The position numbers and the translations under genes are program-made. DNA of 64,000 nt from Glutamicibacter creatinolyticus (GTDB lineage Bacteria > Actinomycetota > Actinomycetes > Actinomycetales > Micrococcaceae), in the NCBI RefSeq assembly GCF_006094275.1, contig NZ_CP034412.1, positions 3,100,001-3,164,000 on the forward strand, read 5' to 3'. Positions 35,338 to 44,152 of this stretch are shown piece after piece (the stretch's first letter is position 1; every line of letters starts with the position of its first letter). The notes below the pieces were generated by a model. That model did not search any database. It was not told the origin of the DNA and saw nothing but the letters and a program-made list of their open reading frames with translations.

Positions 35338-36339
35338 ATGCCGGCTGACCGGCGGGAGCACGCTCCCATTGCGTGGTGGCAGAACGTTGTGCCCGCGCCG
35401 TTTCGCACCTTGACCCAGATGCACGTCATGGTCACCGCGCTGGTGGCCCTGTTCATGCTGGTCTTTTATCTCATTGCGCTTTTTCTTCCGGTGCGCAGCC
35501 CGGTGCTGCAGGGTTTCAACATCCTGTATTGTCTGGGCTGCGCCGCCATCCTGGGCGCGATCTACCGCGCCGGGGACAAGCTGGCGTCCTGGATCATGTA
35601 CGTGGGTGCGCTGGCCGAGGTCGCCGCGTTCATCTACTTTGTGGCGTTCACCCGAAACCACGAACAGGTGGTCTTCCGCCTGCAGCAGTTCCCGCTGCTG
35701 GCGCTCTACCTTTCGTGGATTTTCCCGCCCTGGCTGGCGCGGTGCACGATCTACCCGGCGCTGCTGTTCACCATTCCCTACGGTGTGCTCATCGGCCCGG
35801 CTGCTGGCACCGAACACAGCCAGGGGATCTTGAACATCGCTGCCCTGATGTTCTTCACCGTTCTGAGCACCGGCGTGGGCTCGTTTGTGCGGGACCGGTT
35901 CCGCGAGCAGACCGAGGTTGATGAGCTCACCGGGGCACTGAATCGGCGGGCACTGACCGTTTACGGGGAGCAGGCGATGCTGCGTTCGCGCAAGCGCGGA
36001 GGGCCCTTGAGCGTGGCGGTGGTCGACCTGGATGGATTCAAGACCATCAATGACACCCAGGGCCACGGGGCGGGGGACAGGATCCTGCAGGAGCTGGTCC
36101 GGCACTGGCAGGATGCGGCGCGCAGAACGAATCTGATCTTCCGGCTTGGCGGCGATGAATTCGTGCTGCTCTTCCCGGACACCACCGCACCACAGGCGCA
36201 GGGGCTGATGCGTCGGATGCAGGAGACCTCCCGGGCGGCATGGTCCTTCGGGGTGGCGCAGGCCGGGCCGGAGGACAACCTGGGAACCCTCGTGCTGTGG
36301 GCGGACCGGTCCATGTACGAGGCCAAGCGTCCCGGCTGA
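35338..36339 (+). CDS. Membrane diguanylate cyclase (GGDEF)
   Basis: 333 residues. Five or six helices fill about 30-200 (VTALVALFMLVFYLIALFLP first). The cyclase domain begins TEVDELTGALNRRALTVYGE; VAVVDLDGFKTINDTQGHGA has the metal Asp and substrate Asn, and FRLGGDEFVLLFPD the intact GGDEF. Five residues before it RRTN stands where RxxD is expected, so product inhibition through the I-site is probably lost. ATG 35338 has a poor site; the GTG at 35263 in frame is an alternative. Divergent from the EAL gene. Confidence 0.88.
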   Translation: MPADRREHAPIAWWQNVVPAPFRTLTQMHVMVTALVALFMLVFYLIALFLPVRSPVLQGFNILYCLGCAAILGAIYRAGDKLASWIMYVGALAEVAAFIYFVAFTRNHEQVVFRLQQFPLLALYLSWIFPPWLARCTIYPALLFTIPYGVLIGPAAGTEHSQGILNIAALMFFTVLSTGVGSFVRDRFREQTEVDELTGALNRRALTVYGEQAMLRSRKRGGPLSVAVVDLDGFKTINDTQGHGAGDRILQELVRHWQDAARRTNLIFRLGGDEFVLLFPDTTAPQAQGLMRRMQETSRAAWSFGVAQAGPEDNLGTLVLWADRSMYEAKRPG

Positions 36340-36494
36340 TGCCCGATCCGGCGGGGAATCTCGGTTAGTTGGCTTGAACCGGGTGTGCGGCTATTGTAAG
36401 GATTGTGACCCGCGACACGTCCGGGATAATCCGAATCCCGGTGCTCTCGGCGCGGAACCCAGTCATCACGCCACCTGAGAAGCATGGAGAAAAC

Positions 36495-36584
36495 ATGAAC
36501 CAGCAGGCACGGGCGCGCACGCCGCAAACAGCGAATTCCGCCGCCATGGTGCAGGAGCTTCGAGTCGGGGGAGTCGGGGCATGA
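36495..36584 (+). CDS. 29-residue ORF coupled to the acyl-CoA synthetase gene
   Basis: ATG 36495 follows GGAGAAAAC; the peptide is MNQQARARTPQTANSAAMVQ plus ELRVGGVGA. Its TGA overlaps the ATG of the next gene in an ATGA arrangement (36581-36584), the usual layout for translational coupling. It may be a leader peptide or the relic of an upstream gene. No match is known to me. Confidence 0.4.
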   Translation: MNQQARARTPQTANSAAMVQELRVGGVGA

Positions 36585-38194
36585 AATCCTATGCGAAGGG
36601 CGAGACCGAGCCAGCGCTGCTGCAGGACACCATCGGCGGATCACTGCAGGACACGGTGGCCCGCTACTCCCAGCGCGAGGCGCTGGTGGAGGTGGCTTCG
36701 GGCCGGCGCTGGACCTGGTCGGAACTGGACCGGGATGTGAACCTGCTGGCCCGCGGACTGCTGGCCGCCGGCATCAACAAGGGGGACCGCCTGGGCATTT
36801 GGGCGCCGAATTGCGCCGAATGGACACTGGTGCAGTACGCCACCGCCAAGCTCGGGGTCATCCTGGTCAACGTGAATCCCGCTTACCGCACCCACGAGTA
36901 CGCCTACGCGGTGAACCACAGCGGGATGCGCATGCTCGTGGCGGTCTCCGAGTTCAAGAGCAGCAACTACCGGGAGATGATCGAGCGGTCCATGGTGGAC
37001 ACGCCCGACCTGGAGCGGGTGATCTACCTGGATACCGATGACTGGGCGCAACTGCTGGAGGCGGGCGGACAGATACCGCAGGCCGAGGTGGACCGCCATC
37101 TGGCCGGCACCACCCCAGAGGAGCCGATCAACATCCAGTACACCTCGGGCACCACCGGCTACCCCAAGGGCGCGACCCTCAGCCACCTCAACATCCTGAA
37201 CAACGGGTACTTCGTCACCGAGATGATCCGCCTCGGCCCCGAGGACCGGCTGTGCATCCCGGTTCCCTTCTACCACTGCTTCGGAATGGTGATGGGCAAC
37301 CTGGGGTGCACCACGCATGGCACCACCATGGTCATCCCCGCCCCCAGCTTCGAACCCGAAGCCACCCTGCGCGCCATCGCGCAGGAGCGGTGCACCGGAG
37401 TCTACGGGGTGCCCACCATGTTCATCGCCATGCAGAACCACCCCAGCTTTGGCGACTACGACCTGGGCACCCTGCGCACCGGGATCATGGCCGGTTCGGT
37501 CTGCCCGGTGGAGGTCATGCGCCGCAGCATCCAGGACATGCACATGGAGGGAATCTCCATCGCCTATGGGATGACCGAAACCAGCCCGGTCTCCTGCCAA
37601 ACGCGCGACGATGACGATGTGGAGCGGCGCACCGCCACCATCGGCCGCGTGCACCCGCACCTGGAAATCAAGATCATCGACCCGGCCACCGGGCAGACCG
37701 TGCAGCGCGGTGAGCCCGGGGAGTACTGCACCCGCGGCTACTCGGTCATGCTCGGGTACTGGAACGATGAGGAAAAGACCCACGAGGCCATCGACGAGGA
37801 CGGCTGGATGCACACCGGGGACCTGGCGGTGATGCGTGAGGACGGCTACTGCACCATCGTTGGGCGTATCAAGGACATGATCATTCGCGGCGGGGAGAAC
37901 ATCTACCCCCGGGAAATCGAGGACTTCTACTTCCGCCACCCGGACATCGAGGACGTCTCGGTGATTGGGGTCCCCGATGAAAAATACGGGGAGGTGGTGT
38001 GCGCCTGCGTGCGGATGAAGGCCGGCCGCGCCCCGCTGGACCTGGGTGCCGTACGCGAGTTCGCCCGCGGCAAGCTCGCCCACTACAAGGTGCCCGAGCA
38101 CCTGATGGTGCTGGAGGAGTTCCCCACCACCGTTACCGGCAAGATCCGCAAGAACCAGCTGCGCCAGGACGCGGCCGACACCTTGGACCTGTAG
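36581..38194 (+). CDS. AMP-binding fatty acyl-CoA synthetase
   Basis: 537 residues, typical length. The P-loop-like AMP motif is [30 protein letters not shown] is motif A5; [20 protein letters not shown] with [20 protein letters not shown] are the hinge and A8; [15 protein letters not shown] holds the C-terminal catalytic Lys. It activates medium- or long-chain acids with ATP and CoA. The gene shares a stop/start overlap with a micro-ORF. A SulP gene follows in the other direction. Confidence 0.92.
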   Translation: MKSYAKGETEPALLQDTIGGSLQDTVARYSQREALVEVASGRRWTWSELDRDVNLLARGLLAAGINKGDRLGIWAPNCAEWTLVQYATAKLGVILVNVNPAYRTHEYAYAVNHSGMRMLVAVSEFKSSNYREMIERSMVDTPDLERVIYLDTDDWAQLLEAGGQIPQAEVDRHLAGTTPEEPINIQYTSGTTGYPKGATLSHLNILNNGYFVTEMIRLGPEDRLCIPVPFYHCFGMVMGNLGCTTHGTTMVIPAPSFEPEATLRAIAQERCTGVYGVPTMFIAMQNHPSFGDYDLGTLRTGIMAGSVCPVEVMRRSIQDMHMEGISIAYGMTETSPVSCQTRDDDDVERRTATIGRVHPHLEIKIIDPATGQTVQRGEPGEYCTRGYSVMLGYWNDEEKTHEAIDEDGWMHTGDLAVMREDGYCTIVGRIKDMIIRGGENIYPREIEDFYFRHPDIEDVSVIGVPDEKYGEVVCACVRMKAGRAPLDLGAVREFARGKLAHYKVPEHLMVLEEFPTTVTGKIRKNQLRQDAADTLDL

Positions 38195-38224
38195 GCTCGC
38201 CGTGCGCGGCTGCGGGCCGGGGTC

Positions 38225-39727
38225 CTAGTCCCGCAGCTTGCCGCGCAGCCGCTCGCGCATGGCACGGCTGGCCTCGTTGAGGCCGTGCACCTGAACCTGC
38301 TTTCCGTAGCTTTCATACTTGTCCGTCACCGAGTCCAGGGCCGCGATGGTCGAGGCGTCCCACAGGTGGGATCCTGACATGTCGATGATGATGCGTCCGG
38401 GATCCTGGGCGTAGTTGAACTGGGTGTACAGGTCATTGGAGGAGGCGAAGAACAGCTCGCCGTCCACCGTGTAGATCGCCACCTGTCCCTCGGTGTCCCC
38501 GGTGACGCTGCGCTTGACGGTGACGAAGTGGGCGACCCGGTTGGCGAAAAGCACCATCGCGGTGAGCACTCCCAGCCCCACGCCAATGGCCAGGTTGTTG
38601 GTCGCCACCGTGAACGCCACGGTCACCAGCATCACCGCGGTCTCGCTCTTGGGCATGGCCTTGAGCGTGGCCGGACGGATGCTGTGCCAGTTGAACGTGG
38701 TCAGGGACACGAAGATCATCACCGCCACCAGTGCCGCCATCGGGATCTGGGCCACCACGTCCCCGAACAGGACGGTGAGCAGCAGCATGAACACCCCGGC
38801 GAACATGGTCGAGATCCGGGTGCGGCCCCCGGAGGCCTTCACCCCGATCATGGTCTGCCCGATCATCGCGCAGCCGCAGATCCCGCCGAAGAACCCGGTC
38901 ACGATGTTCGCGGTGCCCTGTCCCCAGGATTCGCGGGTCTTGTTCGAGGGGGTGTCGGTGATGTCATCCACCAGCTTTGCGGTCAGCAGGGATTCAAGCA
39001 GCCCCACAAATGCCACCGCCAGGGCGTAGGGGAAGATGATCTTGAGCGTCTGCAGGTTCAGCGGCACGTCGGGGATGAGGAAGAACGGCAGCGACTCGGG
39101 CAGCTCGCCCTTGTCGCCCACCGTGGGCACGGTGATCCTGGCGAGGACGGTGATCGCGGTCAGCAGCACGATTGCCACCAGCGGGGCCGGGATGGCGGAG
39201 GTGAGCTTGGGCAAGAAGTAGACCACCGCCAGTCCCAAGGCCACCAGCGGGTAGACGGCCCACGGCACGGCCTTCAGTTCCGGCATCTGGGAGAGGAAGA
39301 TCAGGATGGCCAGCGCGTTGACGAAGCCGACCATCACCTGACGGGGAATGAAGCGCATCAGTTTCGCCACCCCTGCCACGGCCAACAGCACCTGGATCAC
39401 CCCGGCCAGGATCACCGTGGCAAACAGGTACTCCACCCCATGGCTGCGCACCAGCGGTGCGACCACCAGGGCGACGGCTCCGGCGGCCGCCGAAATCATG
39501 GCCGGGCGTCCACCGGTGAACGCAATGACCACGGACATGGTGAAGGAGGCAAAGATGCCGATGCGCGGATCCACCCCGGCAATGATCGAGAAGGCGATTA
39601 CCTCCGGAATCAGCGCCAGGGAGACCACCAGCCCGGCCAGCAGCTCGGTCTTCAGCAGGCGTGGGGAGCGCAGGGTTCGCCACACCGATTGGCGTTGCAG
39701 CGGGGTGAGCTCGGCCAGCGTTGACAT
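38225..39727 (-). CDS. SulP family anion transporter with STAS domain
   Basis: 500 residues. LLAGLVVSLALIPEVIAFSI and GVDPRIGIFASFTMSVVIAF open the membrane part (about 12-14 helices), with GGICGCAMIGQTMIGVKASG GRTRIS as the conserved substrate-region block. The C-terminus from about 400 is a STAS domain (GRIIIDMSGSHLWDASTIAA). Members import bicarbonate, sulfate or dicarboxylates. No carbonic anhydrase or sulfate gene is adjacent, so the substrate is open. ATG 39727 has GGAGACCCC as its site. Confidence 0.92.
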   Translation of the reverse strand: MSTLAELTPLQRQSVWRTLRSPRLLKTELLAGLVVSLALIPEVIAFSIIAGVDPRIGIFASFTMSVVIAFTGGRPAMISAAAGAVALVVAPLVRSHGVEYLFATVILAGVIQVLLAVAGVAKLMRFIPRQVMVGFVNALAILIFLSQMPELKAVPWAVYPLVALGLAVVYFLPKLTSAIPAPLVAIVLLTAITVLARITVPTVGDKGELPESLPFFLIPDVPLNLQTLKIIFPYALAVAFVGLLESLLTAKLVDDITDTPSNKTRESWGQGTANIVTGFFGGICGCAMIGQTMIGVKASGGRTRISTMFAGVFMLLLTVLFGDVVAQIPMAALVAVMIFVSLTTFNWHSIRPATLKAMPKSETAVMLVTVAFTVATNNLAIGVGLGVLTAMVLFANRVAHFVTVKRSVTGDTEGQVAIYTVDGELFFASSNDLYTQFNYAQDPGRIIIDMSGSHLWDASTIAALDSVTDKYESYGKQVQVHGLNEASRAMRERLRGKLRD

Positions 39728-40067
39728 GGGGTCTCCGATCGGGTCCGAAGGCGGGAAAGGCGTGGCGACGCCAAGGGAATCCTAGCGGCAGACGGTCCGC
39801 CCTGTGAAAAAGATGTCATTATCCACAGCTCCTGTGGAAAATGGGTATAACTCTGTGCACAACGCCGGGAGGAGATGTGCAGAACTTTGGTGCGCTTGGC
39901 GCAAAAGCGCGAGATCCCGCGGAAATCAGCGAACCAGACGCGCCCGGGAAGCCCGGGATCACGGGCATCGATCGCCGTGGGTTTAACAACGCCCGGAGTC
40001 AAAAAAGCCCACATTGTCCACAGTTGTGTGGATAACTTGTCGGCGAGGGGACGCCCCGTGATCCCGG
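39728..40067. other. Gene-free stretch holding DnaA boxes
   Basis: About 340 bases between the SulP start and the LuxR gene's stop (both on the minus strand). No gene seen. Five DnaA-type 9-mers are listed separately. Confidence 0.6.
39819..40035. promoter_or_regulatory. Cluster of DnaA-box sequences
   Basis: Perfect TTWTNCACA matches: TTATCCACA at 39819 (+), TTTTCCACA at 39833-39841 (-) and TTATCCACA at 40027-40035 (-). Near matches: TTGTGCACA at 39854-39862 (-) and TTGTCCACA at 40014 (+). Five sites in 217 bases is far more than chance in GC-rich DNA. It is not the origin by gene context (no dnaA or dnaN), so it may be a DnaA-titration or DnaA-regulated site upstream of the SulP gene. Confidence 0.6.
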
Positions 40068-42428
40068 CTACAGCCCGGCCTTGCGCGCCCGTTCCAAGGC
40101 CGTGGCGGCGTCGGTGGCCCCCAGCTTTTTGTACAGGCCGCGCAACTGGGACTTGATGGTGTTGGGGGAACGGAACGTCGCCTCGGCCATCTGCCGCCGG
40201 GACAACCCCGTGCGCAGCAGCTGCAGCAGCTCCAGTTCGCGTTCGGTCAGCACCGGTCGGGGCTGGAGCGCGGGCAGGGTGCGGCCAATGAGCTCCAGCC
40301 GGCGTGCTTGGGGCTCATCCAGGGACAACAGCCGGGGGATTGCGCCCCACCCCGGGGCGGTGGCCAGCAGCGCCAACGGCAGCAGCGCAGCACCCTCGGC
40401 GCTCAGCTGCCTGACCCGTTCCAGGTCCTCGGCACCCGGTTCTTCCGGGTTGCGGGCCGCCAGTTCCAGCAGGCCGGCCAGCTGAGGCCACTGCTGGGAC
40501 GGAGGCTTGTCCGCCGCCAGCTCCAAAAGTGCCAGCGCCTCATCGGGCCGGTTGGCACGCAGGCAGCCCAGCGCCCGGAACTCGGCGGCCGCCTTCGCGC
40601 GGGGCGAACCGGCGCCGCAGCCGGAGGAGCGGGCCAGGGCAACCAGCTGGGACGCCACCGCCAACAGTTCCCGGCTCAGCAGGGCGCGGGCGTGGACCCG
40701 TTCGGCGTTCAACCGCTCCAGCAGGCTTGCTGCGCCGCCAGTTTGCTGGGTGAAGACCAGGTGGAAACTTAGCAGCAGCGCGTGCACCGCCCAAAACTCG
40801 TCGCTGTCCGGCTCATCGGGCAGCTGGCGCAACTGGGACCGAAGCTCCGGAAGATCCACTTCCAGCATGGCCTGCCAGGCCCGAGCCAGGATGACACCGC
40901 GGGCCACCATCGGCTTGCCCCAACCCACCTGCTGCAGCTGCTCCGCGTGCAAGGACGCCCAGTGCCCGGCGGCCGCGAAATCGCCCTGCATCGCACACAG
41001 CAGGGCCAGCCGTCCGCTGGCGTCACAGATGTGGAAGGCCTTGCCGGATTCCAGGCCGGCGTTCAACGCGGCCTGGTAGGCCCACTTGGCCTCCACGTCC
41101 AGGCCCTGGAGCTGCAGGGAAATGCCGGCATGCAGTTCGCTGATGGAAATGAGTTTGCGGCTGGTGCGCCGGGCGTTGAAGGCGGCCCGGATCGCGCTGC
41201 GCAGCCGCAGTGCCGCCTCGGCCGAATGCTGGTACATGCCGGCCAGACGCAGGTAGGTGATCTGCAGGGTGCCAACGGACAACGCCCTGGCGGTGGGCCG
41301 CTGGTAGAGTCGGGCGGTTTGCATCTGCAGGCGCTGGGCGCTCTGGTCGCGTTCGGGGTCCGGAGCCACGGTGGGGAAGGGCAGCACCATCCGATCGGTG
41401 CCCACCGCCGCCACGATCCGCGCCCCCACCCACAGGTAGTGGGCCTGGTCGATGAGCACCCCGGGCATCTTGGACAGCATGGAGCGCAGCGCTGCGGGGT
41501 TGCTGACGAACAAATCCACCCAGCGGTCCATCAACAGGGCGGACAGGGCGCCCCAGCGCCGGTTGCGCAGGGCGGTTTCGGCGGCCTTCTGCACGGACTG
41601 GGCCACCGCCACCGCCTCCAGCCCAGCGCGCTCCAGGCTCGTTGCCGCGGCGGGGGACATCAGCCGCTGCTGCTCCATCAGGGCCCGGCGAATCAGGGAG
41701 GGCATCATCCAGCCGCCCTGGCCCTCGCCCTGCACCAGCCCGCTGTCCACCAGGTCCTCCAGCCCGACTTCACCCTGGGCAATATTGGTGAAAAAGACCT
41801 CCAGCACCGATTCCTCGATTTCGGGAAGGAACGCGGACTGACGCAGACCGACCGCGTACGGGTGGTGGCGCAGCCAGCGCAGCAGGGCGGCGTTGATCAG
41901 CTGGTAGGCCGCCGCCCGGGATTCCGGCTGGCCCGCGAGCGCCCGGCAGGCACCCAGCCAGCCGCCGGTTTGGTCGCGGATCGCCTCGGCCAGATGCGCC
42001 TCGCAATCCAGCGCCTGGGCCAGCTCGGCCGCGCTGAGCAGCAGGTCCCGGTGCCGGGCCACGCTGCAGTGGTAGCGGGCGGCCAGCAGCCAGGTGGAGC
42101 GCCCCACCGGCAGGAGCACCGCCAGACGCAGCTGGGGGTCGGCGTCCAGCCGTTCGGTCAGCTGCTGCAGTTGGTCAAAGATCCCGGAACTGGTTTCCGG
42201 GCTTCCGTCGGACAGGTCGTGGATCTCTCCGGGTGCACCATCCAGCCAGGACCTGGCGAACAGCCTGCGCCCGGTGCCCGGCGCCGCGGTGATGAACAGC
42301 AGCCGGGGGCCTGAGCCGTGGATCTGCTGGAAACGGTGGAACGCCGGATGGACTTCGGTGCGCACGGCCGCGCTTGTCGTACCACTGCTGTGCCGTTCTT
42401 CGCCCAAACGCCCGCCTCCTGCCCACAC
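40068..42428 (-). CDS. Large LuxR-family (MalT-like) regulator
   Basis: 786 residues from a GTG at 42428. The N-terminus has a P-loop-like segment (LFITAAPGTGRRLFARSWLD) in which the GKS is replaced by GRR, so ATP binding is uncertain. The middle is a long helical, TPR-like region. The C-terminal 60 residues form a LuxR HTH: LTERELELLQLLRTGLSRRQ, MAEATFRSPNTIKSQLRGLY, KKLGATDAATALERARKAGL. No target is evident; the DnaA-box region and the SulP gene are downstream. Confidence 0.87.
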   Translation of the reverse strand: MWAGGGRLGEERHSSGTTSAAVRTEVHPAFHRFQQIHGSGPRLLFITAAPGTGRRLFARSWLDGAPGEIHDLSDGSPETSSGIFDQLQQLTERLDADPQLRLAVLLPVGRSTWLLAARYHCSVARHRDLLLSAAELAQALDCEAHLAEAIRDQTGGWLGACRALAGQPESRAAAYQLINAALLRWLRHHPYAVGLRQSAFLPEIEESVLEVFFTNIAQGEVGLEDLVDSGLVQGEGQGGWMMPSLIRRALMEQQRLMSPAAATSLERAGLEAVAVAQSVQKAAETALRNRRWGALSALLMDRWVDLFVSNPAALRSMLSKMPGVLIDQAHYLWVGARIVAAVGTDRMVLPFPTVAPDPERDQSAQRLQMQTARLYQRPTARALSVGTLQITYLRLAGMYQHSAEAALRLRSAIRAAFNARRTSRKLISISELHAGISLQLQGLDVEAKWAYQAALNAGLESGKAFHICDASGRLALLCAMQGDFAAAGHWASLHAEQLQQVGWGKPMVARGVILARAWQAMLEVDLPELRSQLRQLPDEPDSDEFWAVHALLLSFHLVFTQQTGGAASLLERLNAERVHARALLSRELLAVASQLVALARSSGCGAGSPRAKAAAEFRALGCLRANRPDEALALLELAADKPPSQQWPQLAGLLELAARNPEEPGAEDLERVRQLSAEGAALLPLALLATAPGWGAIPRLLSLDEPQARRLELIGRTLPALQPRPVLTERELELLQLLRTGLSRRQMAEATFRSPNTIKSQLRGLYKKLGATDAATALERARKAGL

Positions 42429-42588
42429 CGTTGTAGCCCGGGGCCGGAAAACCGGCGCCGGGTAGTTATCCGGGATCCGAATTTATTTATCATCCTACTG
42501 CGCTTTCTTGCGGATCGGACGTGGCGTTCGGCACGCTGACTGGGGGTTTCGCCCAGCCGCGGGAACCGGGGTTCGTGCGGACGCGACG

Positions 42589-42629
42589 CGGCGCCGGTTC
42601 CGGCCAGGGGTTGGCCGAAACCGGCGCCG
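42589..42629 (-). terminator. Terminator after the SSADH gene
   Basis: CGGCGCCGGTT pairs with AACCGGCGCCG, with an inner GGCCA/TGGCC. It ends 14 bases from the dehydrogenase stop codon, on the downstream side. Confidence 0.65.
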
Positions 42630-42643
42630 TCGTGGGCCGGGGT

Positions 42644-44152
42644 TTAGGTGTCGCGCCGGGCGATGTTGTAGAAGCGCACGGATTGGTACTCCTCCAGCCC
42701 CTCGGCCCCGCCCTCGCGGCCCAGGCCCGAATGCTTCACCCCGCCGAAGGGGGCCGCGGCGTTGGAGGGCACCCCCTGGTTGATGCCCACGATCCCGGTC
42801 TGCAGCCGGTCCGCGACATTCAGCGCCCGGTCCAGATCCTGGCTGAACACGTACCCGGCCAGTCCGTACTCGGTGTCATTGGCCAGGGTGAGGGCCTGCT
42901 GTTCGGTCTCAAAACGCTGGATCGCGGCAATCGGGCCGAAGATCTCCTGACGAGCCACCGCGCTGTCCCGGTCCACGGCGTCCAGCACGGTGGGCGCGAA
43001 GAAGGAGCCGGGCCCCGCATAGCCGTGGCCGCCGGTGCGCAGCTGCGCCCCGCGCTGCACCGCGTCGCGGGTGAACTCATGCATCTGCCGCACCGCGCGC
43101 TCATCGATCATGGCCCCCAGCTGCACTGCGGCGCCCAGTCCCGCACCGACGGTGACCTCATCAAAGCGGCGGGTGAGTTCGGCGGTGAACTCCTCGGCGA
43201 TCCCGGACTGCACGTAGATGCGGTTGGCCCCAATGCAGGACTGCCCGCTGTTGCGCAGCTTCGCGGCCAGCGTCCCCTCGATCGCCCGCTCCAGGTCCGC
43301 GTCGTCAAAGACCAGCAGCGGCGCGTTGCCGCCCAGCTCCATGGAGCTGCGCAGCACGTTGCGTGCCGCGAGCTCCAGCAGGGTGCGTCCCACCGGGGTG
43401 GAGCCGGTGAAGGAGACCTTGCGCACCCGCGGATCGGCGAGCACCGCCTGGCTGAAGGCGGCGGAGTCGGCGGTGGTGATCACCTCGATCAGCCCCTCGG
43501 GCACCCCGGCGCGCCGCGCCAGCTGCACCGCATAGTAGGTGGTCAGCGGCGTCGCGGTAGCGGGTTTGACGACCACCGGGCAGCCTGCGGCCAGCGCCGG
43601 GGCGATCTTGCGGGTGGCCATCGCCAGCGGGAAGTTCCACGGGGTGATCAGCACCGCCAGGCCCACCGGCGCCCTGCGGGTGAGCAGGTCCGCCCCGCCA
43701 TCGGGGGTCGGGCGGTAGCCGCCGGCCGGGCGGACCGCCTCCTCGGCATACCAGCGCACGAAGTCGGCCCCGTACTTCACCTCCCCGCGGGCCTCGGTGA
43801 GGGTCTTGCCCATCTCCCGGCTGATCAGGTGCGCGATCTGCTCGGTGTTCTCCACCAGCAGCGCATGCCAGGCGTGCAGCACCTCGGCGCGCTGGCGGGC
43901 GCTGCGCGCCGCCCATTCGGCGCCGGCGGCATCGGCGCGGGCCACCGCCTCCAGCGCCTCATCCACGCTGCGGTCGGGGACCGCGGCGATCGGCTCGGCG
44001 GTGGCCGGGTCGTGCACCGTGATGCCCGCGGCACCCAGTTCCAGGGATTCGATGACCGCATCGGCCAGGGCCACCCGCCCGGCGTCGGCCGGGACCAGGG
44101 CCTGGGCGCTGCGTTCGGTGCCGGTGGCGGCCAGTTCCGTGGTTTCGCTCAT
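42644..44152 (-). CDS. gabD: NAD(P)-dependent succinate-semialdehyde dehydrogenase family
   Basis: 502 residues. GLAVLITPWNFPLAMATRKI, FTGSTPVGRTLLELAA, the Glu in RSSMELGGNAPLLVFDDADL and the catalytic Cys in RNSGQSCIGANRIYVQSG are the aldehyde dehydrogenase blocks; QEIFGPIAAI and FGGVKHSGLGREGGAEGLEE finish. SSADH-type is inferred from the R/S residues around the active site. ATG 44152 overlaps the upstream aminotransferase stop (ATGA). The pair could take gamma-aminobutyrate to succinate, or an equivalent omega-amino acid. Confidence 0.88.
   Translation of the reverse strand: MSETTELAATGTERSAQALVPADAGRVALADAVIESLELGAAGITVHDPATAEPIAAVPDRSVDEALEAVARADAAGAEWAARSARQRAEVLHAWHALLVENTEQIAHLISREMGKTLTEARGEVKYGADFVRWYAEEAVRPAGGYRPTPDGGADLLTRRAPVGLAVLITPWNFPLAMATRKIAPALAAGCPVVVKPATATPLTTYYAVQLARRAGVPEGLIEVITTADSAAFSQAVLADPRVRKVSFTGSTPVGRTLLELAARNVLRSSMELGGNAPLLVFDDADLERAIEGTLAAKLRNSGQSCIGANRIYVQSGIAEEFTAELTRRFDEVTVGAGLGAAVQLGAMIDERAVRQMHEFTRDAVQRGAQLRTGGHGYAGPGSFFAPTVLDAVDRDSAVARQEIFGPIAAIQRFETEQQALTLANDTEYGLAGYVFSQDLDRALNVADRLQTGIVGINQGVPSNAAAPFGGVKHSGLGREGGAEGLEEYQSVRFYNIARRDT

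Noticed and set aside
39728-40067. Chromosome origin
   Set aside because: DnaA boxes are present but dnaA, dnaN, rpmH and an AT-rich unwinding stretch are absent.
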